Source: Plectrocnemia conspersa (Eukaryota; Arthropoda; Insecta; Trichoptera; Polycentropodidae). From it: DNA of 64,000 nucleotides. The stretch lies in assembly GCA_009617715.1 (NCBI GenBank), contig VTFK01000099.1:848553-912552 (forward strand), in the 5' to 3' direction. Shown piece by piece: positions 22,094 to 33,390 of the stretch (positions are counted from its first letter, which is position 1; the number at the start of each line of letters is the position of its first letter). The position numbers and the translations under genes were made by a program. Under the pieces are notes generated by a model, which was given only the letters and a program-made list of their open reading frames with translations, was not told the DNA's origin and made no database searches.

Positions 22094-22197
22094 AAGAATC
22101 ATAATGTACAAGTAATACATTTTTATTTTAAATAATAATCCTGAAGTTATCCCTTCAGGGTTATTATGTATTACTTGTACATAATGATTTTTTATAG
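22094..22197. repeat. Long imperfect hairpin
   Basis: The arm at 22094-22120 (ATCATAATGTACAAGTAATA and flanks) pairs with 22166-22191 (TATTACTTGTACATAATGAT) with about one mismatch over 23 bp. An inner stem pairs AATAATCCTGAAG with CTTCAGGGTTATT (one mismatch), capped by a TTATC loop at about 22147-22151. The left arm has a bulge of about 13 nt. The overall foldback length (about 100 nt) is in the range of a palindromic MITE or a pre-miRNA-like hairpin. Confidence 0.7.
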
Positions 22198-22559
22198 TAT
22201 CATGTTAAATAATATTATTTCTAATGCCATATTATTTTATATAATTTATAAAACGGTTAGAATATATCTATAATTCATGCTCGTTACGAGTATTGTGCAG
22301 TCTCGAGTCGGAATCATGTGTTTCTTACAATCTTAAGACTCAATATTTTGCCTGTTCATATAATAGTAAGTTGTGGTTGTATGATTCAGTACATTATCAC
22401 AACACATCATCACTAATAACCATGAAAGTTAAACCTTGCAATGTTTATTATATAGAGCTAAACATTCTGTATATTCCAAAACGTGTAAACACGCCCTATT
22501 TATAAACACCCTATTTTGCTGACATTTTACCAAACGGTCAAAGTTTTCTACGTCCATTT

Positions 22560-22910
22560 GCGACGCTAGTTCAACCAATGATAATCTATTTGATATACGA
22601 TCTCCATTTAAACCCTTTAGTCAGATATAAACTTTCTATAGGTCGAGATATTGATAACAAATCAACGTCGCTCGTTAACAAGATAAATAAAAAAAATGTT
22701 GGATGCTCGAATGAAAAATGCTGTAATAATTTCGAGCCGGCAATAATATTAAGACTTTGCCGGAAATTAATTGAATTTTCCTGGCGCGAATTCTGTTTAA
22801 AATGTTTTTGTCCGGCAGTGAATTAATCAGGGCCGCTCTCGTGCGAAGGGGGCGACTGGAATGTCTATGGCTTAACGACGTCGTAATTCGTTTCCCGTTT
22901 ACTTGTGTAT
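22560..22910. promoter_or_regulatory. Candidate regulatory island
   Basis: Non-coding, with lower AT content than its surroundings and many recurring words: AATTAATTGAATTTTCC, GTGAATTAATCAGGGCCGC, GCCGG repeated three times, and AACGACGTCGTAATTCG (an interrupted CRE-like ACGTCGT). No splice or promoter signal was seen. Called regulatory only by composition and motif density. Confidence 0.35.
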
Positions 22911-25300
22911 CTTAAAGTTGTTAACGACGTTAGAATATGAGGGGTATAAAAAACAGCAATCTCCAAAATTATAAATTCTTCAATGTCACAGCAAAAAATA
23001 TGCTTTCCAAGATAAAGGTGAGGCACGTATATTGCTACAAAAAATGTGTCCTTGGGTTTAAAAAATATTTTTATTTTTAATCAAGAATTGTATAGAATTT
23101 TAAACATTTTTCATAAATACTTTGCTTTCGATGCTTATACATTCATTAACGAAAGCTCTGCATCTGACTAAAACGTCGCTTAATCATCTGTGTCAATGAA
23201 ATAGTTGATTTTTGCATTGTAATTTAAGCTGAATATTTATTTTTAATAATTTATTGTTATAATTTTATTACATTGTAACGATGTGAACACAATCAACAAC
23301 TAAGTAGTGATTCACCAGACTAAATCAATTTAATTAAATATATGCTATAAATATGTTACTATTGGTTAAAAAAATACTTTCATTTCGTCGACTACATTTT
23401 TGGTACTTATTTTGATTTAGCTCTGGTTTTTGTTCCGATAAAAAAATGTGTTTTTCAATTTCCGATTTTGGGTTCAGCTCTCGTTTGAAGTCCTGATTTA
23501 ATTCTTTCTCGATTGTCAACGTCATATTAACAAAATCGTCTTTAGTATTCTCTTCATTAGTTATTTCAGTATCTGATTCTAAGCTTTCTTAATTAAAAAA
23601 AATTGTTTTAGTAAATTCATTATTGAAATATATTATTTTAGAGCAAATTTTAAAATAGTTTTCATTTGAAATATATTTATGTTTTAAATATATTTTTTCA
23701 ATTTTTGATTAAAGCGCTGCAAATATTTGTAGTGATAAAGTTATGTTTATTTCAGAAAGTCTCAAGTTAATAAAATCTCGAGTTATCTCGACAAAAAAAT
23801 TTCTATTGATAACACACATTATATTCATCAAGTTTTTCACAATTTGTTTTTTAAAGTATTGAGCTTCAATTACTACTACGTATTATGACAATACATTGAT
23901 TATTCAATGGAACTAAGATGTGCGTTAAAAAGGTCAAAAATTCCAACCGGAATGCCTTTTAACTTTAAAATATGATTTGCTTTTGGCATGACCAAATAAA
24001 TATTTAAAAGCAATTAATTGTTGCTCAGGTAATTTTAAATTACTCTAATTTTTTCATTGGCAACTATATATTTAATTTTTACTTTAAACTGGTAAGAAAA
24101 AAATATTTTTGAAAATAAAATCTTAGGTTTGATGCCAGGTAGTGTAATTTATCCAGCTAGTTAAACATTTAAGAATCTATTTATTTTATAGTTTAATTAC
24201 ACAAATGATTCCTTATACCAATATAGAAATGTACTTTGGGCGTCAGTATTGGGTGGCGATGTCGAATGCGTTAAGTCCAGGTTGATCAAAACCGTTGGAT
24301 TGATGTGGGTTTTGTTTGTGACTTTTAATATGAATTGTCTATCAATATATTTTTTATTATTTATTTTATTTACATAATTTTGCTTGAGTAATAAATAATT
24401 TATTTTGCGGTTACAATTTGATACATAAAAATTATAAATATAATACGTATACATTTAGAAAAATGTAATAAGTACACTTAAAATATTTATTATTAAATTT
24501 TAAAAGAACAAATAAAAAGTATGGGAAAGAAACAAAAAAAAATATATATTGATATGATACATGTATTGTTTATTGACTTAATTTTATTTGCTTAAATTTG
24601 CATGAATTTATTAAAAAAAAAAAAATATTTTGAAATTATTCCGTTCATTTTGCTAGATTATAAAAGGCTTTATATGCAATATTTTTTAAAGACTATGTAC
24701 CAACCTTCTTAATATAAGTCTCTCTGGTCTCTTTTCAATGCTCTGTTTTATTTTATATGATTCCCTACAGGAGCTGTAATGCATAATAAAATGCTTATTT
24801 AGACTAATATAGAATTTGACAATATCAAACTCCACATATACATGTTTAACATGTTTATGTATCCCGGGAGGTTTTTTATAATCAAAACCAATGTAGTTGC
24901 TATCCGATTCGTACTGTTTCAAATAATAAAATATATGTTTAAATAATGACAAACAATTAAAGAGATAATGTAACGGTAAATAATTTATTTGCGTTTTGAT
25001 GTTGAAAGGCTGTGACTTTCAGCAAAAATATACTATTGATATGGAATTTTATAAACATGTATAAATTGCTACATATATAAAAACATTTAAAAGCCGCTGC
25101 TTGAAAATGGCAGGTTTTGAAAGTCGGAAAGTCTTCGCTAGCGTGCCGAGTTGTATTATTGTCAGCTGTGATTTTGGTAGAGCGGCTGGGATTGTCGTGA
25201 TGTGTTTTCGCAAAGCTCTCCGGACGATCCCGCGTCAATGCAGTCTCTTGGTTCTTTTCTGCTGGTGTAACATTGTGACGTCTCTCATCTTTTTCTTTTA
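22911..25300. other. AT-rich spacer
   Basis: No exon recognised. The words AACACAATCAACAACTA near 23287 recur near 52477, suggesting a weak dispersed repeat pair. TTTTAATCAAGAATTG near 23075 recurs near 31940. Several short ORFs here have AT-driven composition and no motif. Confidence 0.45.
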
Positions 25301-25307
25301 TAATGCT

Positions 25308-25333
25308 GGTTCAATACAACTCTGTATTGAACC
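25308..25333. repeat. Small perfect stem-loop
   Basis: GGTTCAATACA (25308-25318) pairs exactly with TGTATTGAACC (25323-25333) around a 4-base loop. Function unknown. Confidence 0.7.
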
Positions 25334-25399
25334 TATTGAAATATAATAAATTTAAAATGCCTAAAACATTTTTGCACAAAATTATTTTTTTAGACAGAA

Positions 25400-25650
25400 C
25401 TTTTTGTTCACTTTTCCATCGCCCTCCATGGCTCCTCCATCGCTCACCAAATTCCCCTGGTGACAACATTGCCTATAGAACTTTGATAAACTATGGTCTA
25501 GCGCGTGTCTTTTCCAAACAAAGAGTAGGTTTAGTGGTACTCGTGGGCGACTTACTTCTTGGGACAGAAGCGCTATTAGATAGTCCGTGCAATATTTTAA
25601 ATAATTAACGCCATTTTTTTGGTCACTAGATCTCACTTCCATTGTTGCTT
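25400..25650. other. Unassigned GC-richer block with overlapping ORFs
   Basis: Open reading frames overlap on both strands (101 codons plus at 25303-25608; 86 codons minus at 25382-25642). Composition is less AT-rich than around. I recognise no protein motif and see no splice context. It may be a repeat fragment: the end GGTCACTAGATCTCACTTCC looks like an element boundary, but no second copy was seen in this window. Confidence 0.3.
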
Positions 25651-25859
25651 AAAATACTGTGTGTGACATTATTTTCGGGACGTATTTGATTTTTACGAAT
25701 TCAATGTATCGACTTCTATCAATAGAAATATATATAAAAAATGCGGAAATCGTCGTGAAGTTTTATATATAAATATTATATAATAAATCATTTAAATATT
25801 ATTTTGCAGTGATTATTGTAAATATTTTTTATAATACAAATATATAATTAAACTTTCTA

Positions 25860-26300
25860 GTTCTTGCAGCAGCAAAACGCTACCACTCAAAGGCTTAAAG
25901 AATATCCTTTATGGCACAAAAAAACGTGCAGCATATTATCTATGAAAATGAGACCTTTCCATTCGGAGTCGAACGTGTGGATCCGTATTACACTGGCAGA
26001 ATATCAAATTTGACGAGCGTGACCCTCGTGTGAATTTTCCGGCCCTGGACATTAAAATGATTCACGAACGGAAATGGTACGGGGGGTGACCTGCGACCCC
26101 GCTCACCCTTTGAACCCTCCAATTTACGCGATACCTGCGCTACTCGGAGCCATACGTGCCGTAACTATCTCTGTAACGGTATATCTTTTCAGGTGGGTTA
26201 ACCGAACGCCTAAGTTGAAACCACGGGTCGTTAATTTGTTGGATTTTGGAAGTTTGAAGATGGGTTACCGATACGCTGTTTTTATTGAGTGAGGTCTGTT
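25860..26300. promoter_or_regulatory. Candidate regulatory island
   Basis: A CpG-containing, low-AT block flanked by AT-rich DNA, with no ORF that looks like an exon. It contains CCGGCCCTGGAC and GTACGGGGGGTGACCTGCGA (an AGGTCA-like nuclear receptor half-site on the other strand). The 72-codon ORF at 26074 has no recognised motif. Confidence 0.35.
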
Positions 26301-26719
26301 AGTATCCATTCATGTTCTGGTTAAATTTTGTTAAAAGGTTATGTTGTAGCAATAAAAAAAATTTGATGGATGCAATTCGATCTATTGGTCTTTGGCAAAG
26401 ATTTTACAGGACTTACGATTTGTATATAAAATAAACAAATATTTTTATATGTAAATATAAAGATGCTAAATTAAAAATTGCATGATTGGTTTTAGTATTG
26501 TATATTTAACTCAACAAGGCTTAGATCGAGATTTAGAAGATTGAATAATTATATAAACGCCCAAACAAGATAAAACATTGGTCATAGATCTCTTTCATTA
26601 TATATTTTGATTACTTAAATTGTAAATCTTTCGCCTAGCTCAATTTTAAATTAGACAGGTACTGTTTTAATTATAAAAAATATTCTCATCTTAAAAAGAG
26701 TTAAGCACCCTTACAATGT

Positions 26720-26960
26720 AAAAGTGCCGTGGCGGCAAATGTCAGGTATTTGACGTAAGTTTTCCACTTTTTTTCTTTTTCTCTTTCCCGACGGGTCGGA
26801 ATTTTCCGGATACGGAAAAGTTGGGTGTGTGCGTCGAAAACGTTTTCCAGACCCGGACGTGAGCTTGACGTCTCCTTGAACGTGTTTATACTTCTTGTGC
26901 CCACTTGAATTTTGGCTCGTTCCGATTGTGTCGTACTTTGTGCTAGGTTTGCAATTTGTG
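26720..26960. promoter_or_regulatory. Candidate regulatory island
   Basis: A GC-richer block with TTTTCCGGATACGGAAAA (ETS-like GGAA cores facing each other) at about 26802-26819 and several GACGT words. Two overlapping minus-strand ORFs (94 and 97 codons) run through it in different frames, which argues against either being real. Confidence 0.35.
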
Positions 26961-28890
26961 AAGCAACCCTTAAGTAATAATACACTCACGAAGATTATGT
27001 ACAAGTTAATTTTAACGAGATAACGATACGTGATGCGTGAAACTTATGTCTGAATAAGGAATGAATGGCAGGTTTTATCCAAACTCAACATGCTAACTAA
27101 TTATATTTCTGCAAACTTTTTTTATATAATAATTCAATTTATTCTATATTTAATTAAATAATTCATGTCTTTTTAGAAACTAATTATTAGGGCTTCGTCT
27201 TTTTATACATCATTACAAATGGTTAAGATTGCTGCCTCGATGTTGACGTGCTGTCGGAGTCTTAACAGTAAAATGTTTCATAACACAGGCGACACATTTA
27301 AGTAACGATGCATGTCTCAATCGCGAATATACCATGGAGCATATGTAATATTGCGTAGCACTTTATTTTTAAATCTTACAAGGTATTTGACTGTATTTTT
27401 ATATGGAATGGTGTTACCATTTATAATTTTTTTTCAATTGATTATTTATATATTTTATTTCATCAAACTTTTTTGTGATCCTATCAGCAGCAGGTTAAAT
27501 TTTTTTAGTAGTATTATCTATTTTTCCGCACTTATAGGATTGCTGTATTATTTGCCAATATTTGTGGTAAAACACAGAATCAAATTTAAACTTTAATCTG
27601 AAATCTGAATCAAAGACTACATTTTTGTAAAGCAGCATTTTTAGTGTCTTAGATATTTAAAACACATCTTTGTATATCATAAGCCGGAATTAACTTTGTT
27701 TCTGGGGTTTATGATTTAGTGGCATTTGGATTCTCACTGCTGTAAATTTTGCTAAAAGATTTATTAACTGTTATTTATTAATTGTTAAATGAAAGGGTAG
27801 TACAATTTATACAACTTCTTTTAGTTTCTGATTTTGTGCTTCATAATCTATAATATTTTTATCCTTAGGGTCTCTGGTTTGATGTAATTTTCTTCTAGCC
27901 CTTATTTTTTATTTACTAGATTTATTATGGGAGTGCTTACTGTTTTAGAGTTAAATCTTATAGTATTTTTTGATCATATTTTACTTCGAGTTGTTATTTT
28001 GTTACATTTACTCTATTGTTTATTTTGTTATTTATATTCTGAAGCTTTCTTGAGTTGTTGCTTTGTTAGTTAAAATTACTGCTGAATAGTCAGAAGTTAA
28101 ATCAAGGTTTTATTCTATGGCTACGAAGCTCTTCACTACATTTTTAGAAATGGAGAAGCCAAGGTCTGGCATTTTTCAATAATTTTATTAAGTAGGCTGA
28201 ATTATCAGTTTTATGAAAATCATATTTAAATTTCCTAATTGCATTTCTAAGTTCTTTGCCATTTTTAGTAAGTACTTTTTATTTTCAATCTGTGTGTTTG
28301 GCATCAAAATCCCCTCACACAGATGCTGTGGAAGGTGCAATTTTTTTTTTAAATTGTGTTTTATTGGGAAATATTATATTTTGCTGGTTCAGATGTCGTT
28401 AAGCTTTTCTAGTAAATGGCCGGATCAGAAATATTTTAAGCTCTTCTGGATAAAATTCAAAATGCAGTTGAGCTTCAAAATAATAAAAAAAACATAAATT
28501 TCTTTGAAATTTACAATTTTTTGGTGAAGGGATTATTGAGCTTAGCCTAAAGCTATACAAAATCATTTATTAACATAAATGAGTTTTTGTGGCAAGAGGA
28601 GCTTTCATCAGGCCTTTACCCAATTTTAGCATATATTTGCATATTTTACTTATTTAAATCTATTTTGGATTTCGGCATCTATCATAAAATAAAATTTGGC
28701 ATAAAATAATGCAAAAAAAACATTTTAATAAATTGAGGTTCGAAATTCGTCACTTCCTATTGTCAAAATTGATTGAAAATAGTCATTTTGACAAAAATTG
28801 TGATATTATGAACGAATTGCATTGATTCCTAAACACTCCTCCAAAATGTGCATTTAGAAAAACACGGTCCAGGTTGCTACTTTGGCGATC
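26961..28890. other. AT-rich spacer
   Basis: T-rich sequence with hydrophobic-looking ORFs (27312, 28213) that are a by-product of poly-T composition. Nothing else recognised. Confidence 0.45.
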
Positions 28891-28899
28891 GTTCAAAGA

Positions 28900-29115
28900 G
28901 CAATGGTAGTATATGCAGGGTTGATGTATTGTCTGGTGCGCGTCTTCACATAAAAAATGTAGTTTTTATTAGTGGTGATAATGGTTGGTTCACGTTTTGA
29001 TAATTAAGAATTCGCGAAGAACAAAAGTAATTATATGCAGGGTTAAAAGTATTGTCTCTGGCGCGCGTCTTCTAATACAAAAGTGGTTTTTGTGCTACTA
29101 AGATCTCTCTTTTGT
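28900..29115 (+). repeat. Tandem duplication, period about 122 bp
   Basis: TATATGCAGGGTT followed by GTATTGTCT-GGTGCGCGTCTTC is found from 28910 and again from 29032 (TATATGCAGGGTT, GTATTGTCTCTGGCGCGCGTC). Similarity continues to a T-rich GTTTTT block. The two units are clearly diverged, so the event is old. Confidence 0.7.
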
Positions 29116-31105
29116 TGTGTAATGTGTGATCTGAAATTTTGTAGCAATATAGTGAAAGATTTGTTTTGTTGTTCAAGTGGTTGTTATGGTAACCAGTAAA
29201 ATGTAACTAATGGAGCGCGTGGTTAAAACCACTCACAATTTATATTATTATTTTAAAAATACTGAGTTAATGATTTTAACGAGTAAATTGAAGAGCAAGC
29301 ATGAAATAAATCTAGGCATAAAACATAACTAAATGTCTAAGTACTTATATGTATCAAAAAGTACACTTTTAATTTATTAAGAGCTAGCTAGATGTAAAGT
29401 TTAACCATTAAATACAGCATTATTTAGCACCTCTCTCTATATCAAGCTATAGCAATTATTGATATTGATTTTTATATCGTCAATTAAAGAACACTGTCAT
29501 AATAAATAACTATTTTGCTTAGTTATGATTCATTACATCTTACTATACTTATTGAGTTTTTTTGTATACTATTTGACTGTTTCGTTTATAAAATATTATA
29601 ATTTACATAGATTTAAAATGATATAAGCTAAATACTATTTCTTTAAAATAAATTCGTAAAAAGTAAATAAATTGAATTAATGATACGTAAAAAGAGCGAT
29701 ATAATAAATGGCTTATAAAAAAGCTTGTTTTGAATGCCCTTGAACCGATCGAATAAAATAAACGCAACTCTAGGGAATGTTGAGCCCATAATACAAAATA
29801 AAATACATAATACTGTTAAAATATATTAAGTAAATGTTAGCTTTGTGATAAGTTTAATTTATAAAACAATTAAATATTTACGAATTACTTTTAAGCGTGC
29901 CACTTTCAAGTTTCAAATAAATAAGGCAAGATTATGAGGTGCTAAGAGTAAGGCGTGCATTAAGTTACTAAGTACTTCTTGAATATTTTTTTTTGAGAAC
30001 GTAAAAGGTGAACTCCATTAAAGCCTTGCTTACACATTCTTAAACTTTTTTCTTCGCAAATAATTAACTGTACATATCTACAGCTACTTATTTATTTATA
30101 TTTTTATGTAATATATACTACAGCTTGGAAATAAAGCTATTGCTTAAGTTTTATGAAAATAAGGCGTAGTAAATAACTCAGTGATTCTTACGATTGAAAA
30201 AATATTTTTTAACAAACTTACTGCCTATCAACGAGTCAGCAATCATTGAATCGATAGAAAAGGGCTGAAAAACCTTTTCGTCAATTTTCCGAATCGTTGT
30301 TCAAAAACGACACTAGAAGATGGAAACCCTCATAAAGCATTGATAGAGAAAATTGAAAGTGAGATGGATATGTGTGGGTGTAACAAAACTCGTGGGTGAA
30401 GTGATAGGATTTGTGTCCTCTGTGTATATAACACGTGTCTCTCTGGGAAAATTATTTCTGATCCACTTCTAGGTAAATTATTTTGCATGTCCTTGGAAAA
30501 GCTTCAATTTTCGTACACAAAAATATATGGTTTAGAAATAGTATTAAAAGAATTATTTTTTATTAAAAAAGAATATTTATAAAGAGACTTGTCAAAAATT
30601 GTATATGAGTTCAGATTCTTGAATTTATAACAAATACAAAATAATCTTGAAATATTTAATATAAATAATATTAAGTTATTATTAAAAATTATTAAATAAT
30701 TTTTAATGGTAACCTAATACTTCAAATAAAAGATTTTCAATATACCCCTGGAGTAGTCTTCATTTTCTTTAAACATTGCGACTTAAATCTTATTGTGATG
30801 CTGATTAATTACTACTGATGACTTTTTAATTTAAACGGTGCTTTAACGTAGTAGGTTATGATAATGGATATGTATTTATTAAAATTTAAAGGCTGCTATA
30901 TCTTAGTTTATCACTTGCTAAAGTGTAATCAGATCAAAATTTAAGAATCACAATTTAATCTGTAGAGGTCTTGGGATTGTAAACCAATGATTATCAAGTC
31001 AGTAGTGAGACCCCAGTCTGAAATAAGTCTGTTAATCTGTGATTTTTATTATTATTATTTATGAACAATTATTACAACTAACACATAATCTAATAAGCAA
31101 TCTCA
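29116..31105. other. AT-rich spacer
   Basis: No exon or repeat family identified. A 14-bp palindrome GTGGTTAAAACCAC lies at 29219-29232. The part 30240-30480 is somewhat less AT-rich. Confidence 0.45.
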
Positions 31106-31109
31106 ATTC

Positions 31110-31315
31110 TATTTTAATCATATATCACAATATTCATCCGTGTGATTTAGCAAATCTAAGAAAATCTATTCTGTGATGATTGATTGAAATTATAATTAAT
31201 TAATATTTACTAATTCTGAACTCCCGGATACGATTTAAACTGAAAAACAACAGAGTCCATATAAGATTTGATTCATTGTCTTACTCACTTATACCACTGG
31301 TATATCTTGCTATAA
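31110..31315 (-). mobile_element. SINE family A, copy 1
   Basis: On the minus strand it reads as the family: a tRNA-like head with AATCAAATCTTATATGGA, then an AT-rich middle, then the conserved 3' block (CATCACAGA, TTTTCTTAGATTT, GGATGAATATTGTGAT). It matches copies at 35596, 46845, 56003 and 63660. Confidence 0.7.
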
Positions 31316-31407
31316 TAAATATAGCATTTCTTATAAAAAAAGCTTCGCCTAATTAATATATTATACGCACGTAAACAACCTAGAAGAAGACATTCAAATC
31401 TATCTAA

Positions 31408-33390
31408 AGGGGTATTGTTAAGGGTTTTCTCGGAATCAGCACATTGTCAAGAACCCTAATTAGCTAACATACTAAATTGAGTCATTGATATTTGTAAGCA
31501 ATATTAATACAAATTTTGATTTATCTCTAAGACGTACACACGTTCGATATTATCCAAAATTATACCAGGGGATGTTTTTAGGTCGAAACCATTACCTACA
31601 TTATCCGGAGTCGCGGTTTACTAACCACGTGGTTAATGTATTCTGGCGGTAACCCAAACCGGTACGATGTTGAAAATTTTATTATATTTAATAGGTATGT
31701 GCAAGTGATTCGAAATTCCGCTGCGAATGTGGAGAGTGAAAAAAAATAAAAGTCGAGGCTGGAATCTACAATTCAGCATCTGGGTTAAGGATGCGGACTA
31801 CTTTCTTATTACGCCTCAATGAATGAAGGCGAAAGCTCTCGGGCGATGGAAATCTGTGACCTACTACAAAAAAAAATGAATTAAAATCGTGGCATAGAAA
31901 GGTGAGCGACAAAAAAGTGCTTCAAAAAATATATTTACATTTTAATCAAGAATTGAATAGATTTTTGATGTACTTTGTTGTTGACATTCTTTACATTTAT
32001 TTATTAAAATCTTATATAAATATTTATTTAACTGATGATATCTACTGCTGTGATCAAAAAGGTTTATCAATACTTCAGATAAACAAGCATAAAATATCTG
32101 GCAATTAGGGACTGTAAAAATAGAATAAAATTTGATTTAGAAACTGATCGGTATTTATAGTGTTGTAGGTTGTAAATGTCTTATTTCTAATCTCGGAAGT
32201 ATAATTATTTTAAACTATTTTTTTGTACAGTTTTGTTAGTAAAAAAACTTTTTTAAGAACATATTATAGTTGAACATTTTAATGCCTATATATAATACTT
32301 TTTATTAATGTAATAAGAACGGAGAATAAAAAATTCCACTTGAGCTTTCAAAAAAACATCATTGCATATCTAGTAACGCGGCATAAAAATTAAATATTAA
32401 GTTTCTCTTAAGGAGTGTCGTTAAGGGTTTTATTTCTCTGTTTCTAAATTAAATCGCTTAATGTTAAACATTGACAGTAGTCTCCTGTTTATTCAACTTT
32501 ATCGAAAGACCACAATAAAAAAATTAAAAACTCGTCTACATATCCAATTACTGGCAGGCACATGACTAACAAATCATCACTGGCAATCATCGACGATTAT
32601 AGCGACGACTCTCAGACTCTCGAGACTTTTTGATTAGATTTTGCTGCCAAGGTCTAAGATATTAGTCACTGATTTATCGTGCTTAAATCGACATAAAATC
32701 ATTTTTTTAAATCGTGCTTCACCATACTATTCTTAATTAAAAAATATTATGATATACGCCTGCAAAAAAAAACAATATAAGAAATTTAAATCTCTCTGAA
32801 CTGGTATCGTTAATGGTTTTATTGAAATCAGCACATTACCAAAAAATCTAATTAGCAACATTCTAAATTGAACAATTGCTATTTGTTTTTAAATTGAGTC
32901 ACCTAATGTTATACTTTGACACTAATTATCTAGCACTCGTAAAGAACATGAGTAACGACAATCACTTAAAAAGTGTTTGGCAATCAATGACGACCACGGT
33001 ACCTACTCTCAGACACAATTCACGCGCAAGCACCGACGACTACAGCGTAAACTCTTATACTCTTAAGACTTTACTTTTATAACTCAAATATTATTCACTG
33101 ACTTATACCACTAGTTTATTTATTATTTAAATAAATATTTAATTATTTAAATCAAGGGGTGTCGTTAAACGTTTTCTTGGAGTCAGAACTTTGTCATAAA
33201 TTCTGATTAGAAACATTCTAAATTGAGTCACTTCTTTCTGTTTATAAATTGAATCGCTTAATACTAATAGACACTAATGTAATTGATTCTCAATTGGCCT
33301 CATCTAATTGTCTCAATAGCCAAAAATAAAATATGTTTAATTCGTTATCATCACCAATGACTAACGACATCACTTAAAAAATCACTGCAT
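31408..33390 (+). repeat. Degenerate tandem array, about 355-390-bp unit
   Basis: Units begin with a GTGTCGTTAAGGGTTTT-like word at about 31412, 32415, 32804 and 33159. Each is followed by ATCAGCACATTG/TACC-like sequence, CTAATTAG-AACAT, TAAATTGAGTCA, then (in the last three) AATCGCTTAATG-TA, GACACTAAT and CATGA-TAACGACAATCACTTAAAA. Spacing of the last three is 389 and 355 bp; the first stands about 1 kb upstream, with an unrelated GC-richer block between. Divergence between units is high. It may be an old satellite-like expansion or a repeated regulatory module. Confidence 0.7.
31560..31870. promoter_or_regulatory. Candidate regulatory island with palindromic E-box
   Basis: A GC-richer block inside the tandem array. 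It contains the perfect 14-bp palindrome TAACCACGTGGTTA at 31622-31635, whose core CACGTG is the binding site of bHLH-Zip/USF/Myc/Clock-type factors. It also has GTCGCGG and CTCTCGGGCGATGG words. No exon seen. Confidence 0.4.

Noticed and set aside
26701..27004. Two minus-strand ORFs (94 and 97 codons)
   Set aside because: They overlap in different frames and neither shows a known motif.
31408..33390. CRISPR-like array
   Set aside because: Units are long, diverged and eukaryotic in context; no short identical repeats with unique spacers.
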